A DNA stretch of 64,000 bases from Prorocentrum cordatum. Taxonomy: Eukaryota; Sar; Dinophyceae; Prorocentrales; Prorocentraceae. This document shows, piece after piece, positions 62,303 through 64,000 of the stretch. The position numbers and the translations under genes were made by a program. Each line of letters begins with the position of its first letter. The first letter of the stretch is position 1. The stretch is from NCBI GenBank assembly GCA_963575745.1, contig CAUYUJ010015305.1, positions 615,491 through 679,490 of the forward strand. The letters run 5' to 3'. The notes below the pieces were generated by a model. That model was not told the DNA's origin, did not search any database, and saw nothing but the letters and a program-made list of their open reading frames with translations.

Positions 62303-63415
62303 CCAGACATCCCACAGAACCCGGACGAGCTCTGGGCCGAGGCCCAACGGGCGATATTCGACGAACAGGAGGACGACCCGTTCGGCTTTGGCGGGGGCCT
62401 TGACTTCCTAGGCGACGGGCCAGCCAGCGCCAACCTTGCCCCGTCGGGCACCCGCACGTCGCCCTCGACTCCGCCACTGAGAGCGGCATCGCACCCACAT
62501 GACAACGCCGCTCACCTTCAAGACGCTGACGAACAGGAGGACGACCTGTTCAGCTTCGGTGGGGGATCGGACGCTTTGGACGACGGACCAGTCAGCGAAA
62601 ACCCTGCCCCGTCGGGCAACCTCTCGACGCCTACCGCGACTCCGTCCCCGAGAGCGACATCGCCCCCATACGATGATATCGGCCACCGCCAAGACGCCGA
62701 CGACGACCTGGGTGACCCCCGCGGACTGAGCGGCATAGACGACGCACCGCCGACACCCCACGCTGCCGACCATGCCGCTCTACCGATACGCCACCCTTCT
62801 ACGCGGCCGACCTCAGAGCCCTCGCACGGCATCATGATTGGTCCCACCGCGCAAACCACTCCGCCCCCCCACCAGCGGCAGCCCGCGGGGGCGGCTTCAG
62901 CCCCCCCGCAGGGCACTGAACCAGACAGGCCCTCGCGCCCCGTCCGCGCTTCCATCGTTGCTGAGCGAGAGGATGCGGCTCTCCCAACCTCTCGGGGCGT
63001 GGCCCTAGCGGCTCCAGCCCTGGGGTCGCGTGTTCCCCTCCAGTCACCTTTCAAGGGTGACGGACGACAGCGTACAGGGTGCCGCACTACGCTAGTCCAC
63101 CATCTGGACAGGCGCACCGAGGACCTCGCCTCTGTCTCGAGGCCCTCGGCCGCTGGCATTGAGCAGCCACCCCTCACCGACCGCGAAACCGAGCTGTCCC
63201 AGGCTATGGCTGCTCTCCAGCAGAGGTGCGTTGCTCTCGCCGCGGACCTCGCCGCCGCCCAAGCTCGCCAAGGTCCTCTACTCCAGCGCCTCCACAGCGC
63301 CGGGCGAGCCTTCGCCGAGCTGCTCACGCCCTCGCCCGATGGTGCCGTGCCGTCACTCACCATCCAAGCTATGCTGTCATCGTTCCGCGGCGCTCCACCT
63401 GGTGCCCCGCGCTAA
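62303..63415 (+). CDS. LINE acidic C-terminal module
   Basis: 371 codons in frame from PDIPQNPDELWAEAQRAIF to TAA 63415. Contains two diverged copies of an acidic unit (DEQEDDPFGFGGG and DEQEDDLFSFGGG, 168-bp period, in frame), a Pro/Ser/Thr-rich linker with AGAASAPPQG from the hairpin motif, and a C-terminal helical region (ELSQAMAALQQRCVALAADL; QARQGPLLQRLHSAGRAFAE). A C-terminal extension beyond RNase H is uncommon in LINEs. No homology recognised. Confidence 0.5.
   Translation, partial: PDIPQNPDELWAEAQRAIFDEQEDDPFGFGGGLDFLGDGPASANLAPSGTRTSPSTPPLRAASHPHDNAAHLQDADEQEDDLFSFGGGSDALDDGPVSENPAPSGNLSTPTATPSPRATSPPYDDIGHRQDADDDLGDPRGLSGIDDAPPTPHAADHAALPIRHPSTRPTSEPSHGIMIGPTAQTTPPPHQRQPAGAASAPPQGTEPDRPSRPVRASIVAEREDAALPTSRGVALAAPALGSRVPLQSPFKGDGRQRTGCRTTLVHHLDRRTEDLASVSRPSAAGIEQPPLTDRETELSQAMAALQQRCVALAADLAAAQARQGPLLQRLHSAGRAFAELLTPSPDGAVPSLTIQAMLSSFRGAPPGAPR
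62363..62698 (+). repeat. two diverged 168-bp direct repeats
   Basis: GAACAGGAGGACGACC opens copies at 62363 and 62531. The period keeps the reading frame. Confidence 0.75.
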
Positions 63416-63780
63416 TCTCCTCCTTTCTGCCTGCCCGTGTGTACGCGTGGCTCCGCGTCCACGGTGTCAGGGCGTGGGGGCGGGGGGTGCCCCGTCACTG
63501 CGCGCCGCTTTGCGGCCAAGCGCCCAACTGGCGGTCTGCCAAGCCGCCTAGCCACGTGTCAGCACGTCGCCTTTCTTGTTGGGGCCTCTTTCTTTACGCG
63601 GTCTGACAGGTGAGATCATCACCGTCTGTCCGCCGTCTGTAGCGTCTGTCGCACTGCGCCGGGGGAGGGGGTTTTTTGTTGCCCGCCCTCGTATCTAAAG
63701 GCTGCACCGCCGCAAATAGTGTTTAGCGAGTTGTCGCACCGCAGTGCGCCTCGCGGACGGACCCTGGTCCGCCTACTTGT
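63416..63780 (+). other. 3' non-coding region of the LINE
   Basis: No ORF of interest. GC-rich, with TTTTTT at 63672-63677 and a CGGACGGACC-GGTCCG inverted repeat (about 63753-63772) just before the (TC)n tract. Confidence 0.4.
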
Positions 63781-63930
<150 letters not shown>

Positions 63931-64000
63931 TGAACCCGCGGCGTCTTTGAGGAGCTAGGGGCGAGGGCGTCGCCCTGTCGTCCGCGCCCCTCTCCCCCAT

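Larger units (their letters stand above)
47147..63780 (+). mobile_element. very large APE-type LINE with RNase H and several extra modules
   Basis: The core order is AP-endonuclease (about 57690-58530), reverse transcriptase (about 59600-60500), CCHC zinc knuckle (about 61351-61400) and RNase H (about 61640-62130), which is the architecture of I-group LINEs. More than 10 kb of upstream frames on the same strand (47299 onward) read as protein, and an acidic module follows to 63415. All endonuclease, RT and RNase H active-site residues I can identify are present. The reading frame changes several times and one 151-bp duplication breaks it. (TC)n tracts lie at both edges (47038-47146; 63781-63914). 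The ends are not proven; no target duplication was found. The upstream ORFs may include more than one element. Confidence 0.7.

Overview
The window looks like nuclear DNA of a dinoflagellate (or a very similar large-genome alga). The evidence is an overall GC-rich sequence with almost no compact genes; huge amounts of microsatellite and degenerate satellite DNA; short coding-looking exons separated by microsatellite-filled introns; a tyrosine-recombinase retrotransposon whose Gag leader has the Cys-rich plus membrane-segment layout I associate with dinoflagellate elements; and a transposon-like protein whose motifs I recall from dinoflagellate repeat families. Species cannot be fixed from the sequence. 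I found no rRNA, tRNA, CRISPR array or full spliced-leader sequence.

Layout. 1-7.8 kb: degenerate GGCCCTCTTGGG-type repeat, two inverted blocks of a 70-80 bp satellite, a 0.7-kb GGAGA tract and a GAT/GCT tract. 7.86-14.48 kb: one complete tyrosine-recombinase (YR) retrotransposon on the minus strand, bounded by split direct repeats (A1 - ORFs - B1 - A2 - B2). It encodes a Cys-rich/membrane leader, Gag, RT-RNase H, YR and a cytosine-methyltransferase-like domain. Its repeats are identical, yet it carries one frame break and one nonsense codon. 14.5-28 kb: satellites, including three copies of a roughly 870-bp unit next to a degenerate telomere-like array, and large GGCCCTCTTGGG arrays whose orientation flips. 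28-30.6 kb: duplicated segments and a minus-strand ORF joining a YR catalytic C-terminus to two membrane modules. 31-46.4 kb: minus-strand exon clusters, an interrupted transposase-like gene, strong palindromes and a 10-bp AT-rich minisatellite. 47.3-63.4 kb: a very large plus-strand LINE with AP-endonuclease, reverse transcriptase, zinc knuckle and RNase H, preceded by several unrecognised N-terminal modules and followed by an acidic C-terminal module, with the reading frame broken several times.

How it fits together. The two autonomous retroelements are the only large coding units. In the YR element the Gag stop and RT start overlap as TGATG, and the YR frame lies inside the long RT-RNase H-methyltransferase frame. 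In the LINE a 151-bp tandem duplication and about four minus-one frame changes split what reads as one long polyprotein. A short GC-rich inverted-repeat motif (GGCGGCTTCAGCCCC and stem-preserving variants) recurs through the LINE in different reading frames and is the most unusual sequence-level signal in the window. Host genes are represented only by probable minus-strand exons; their products are not recognised.
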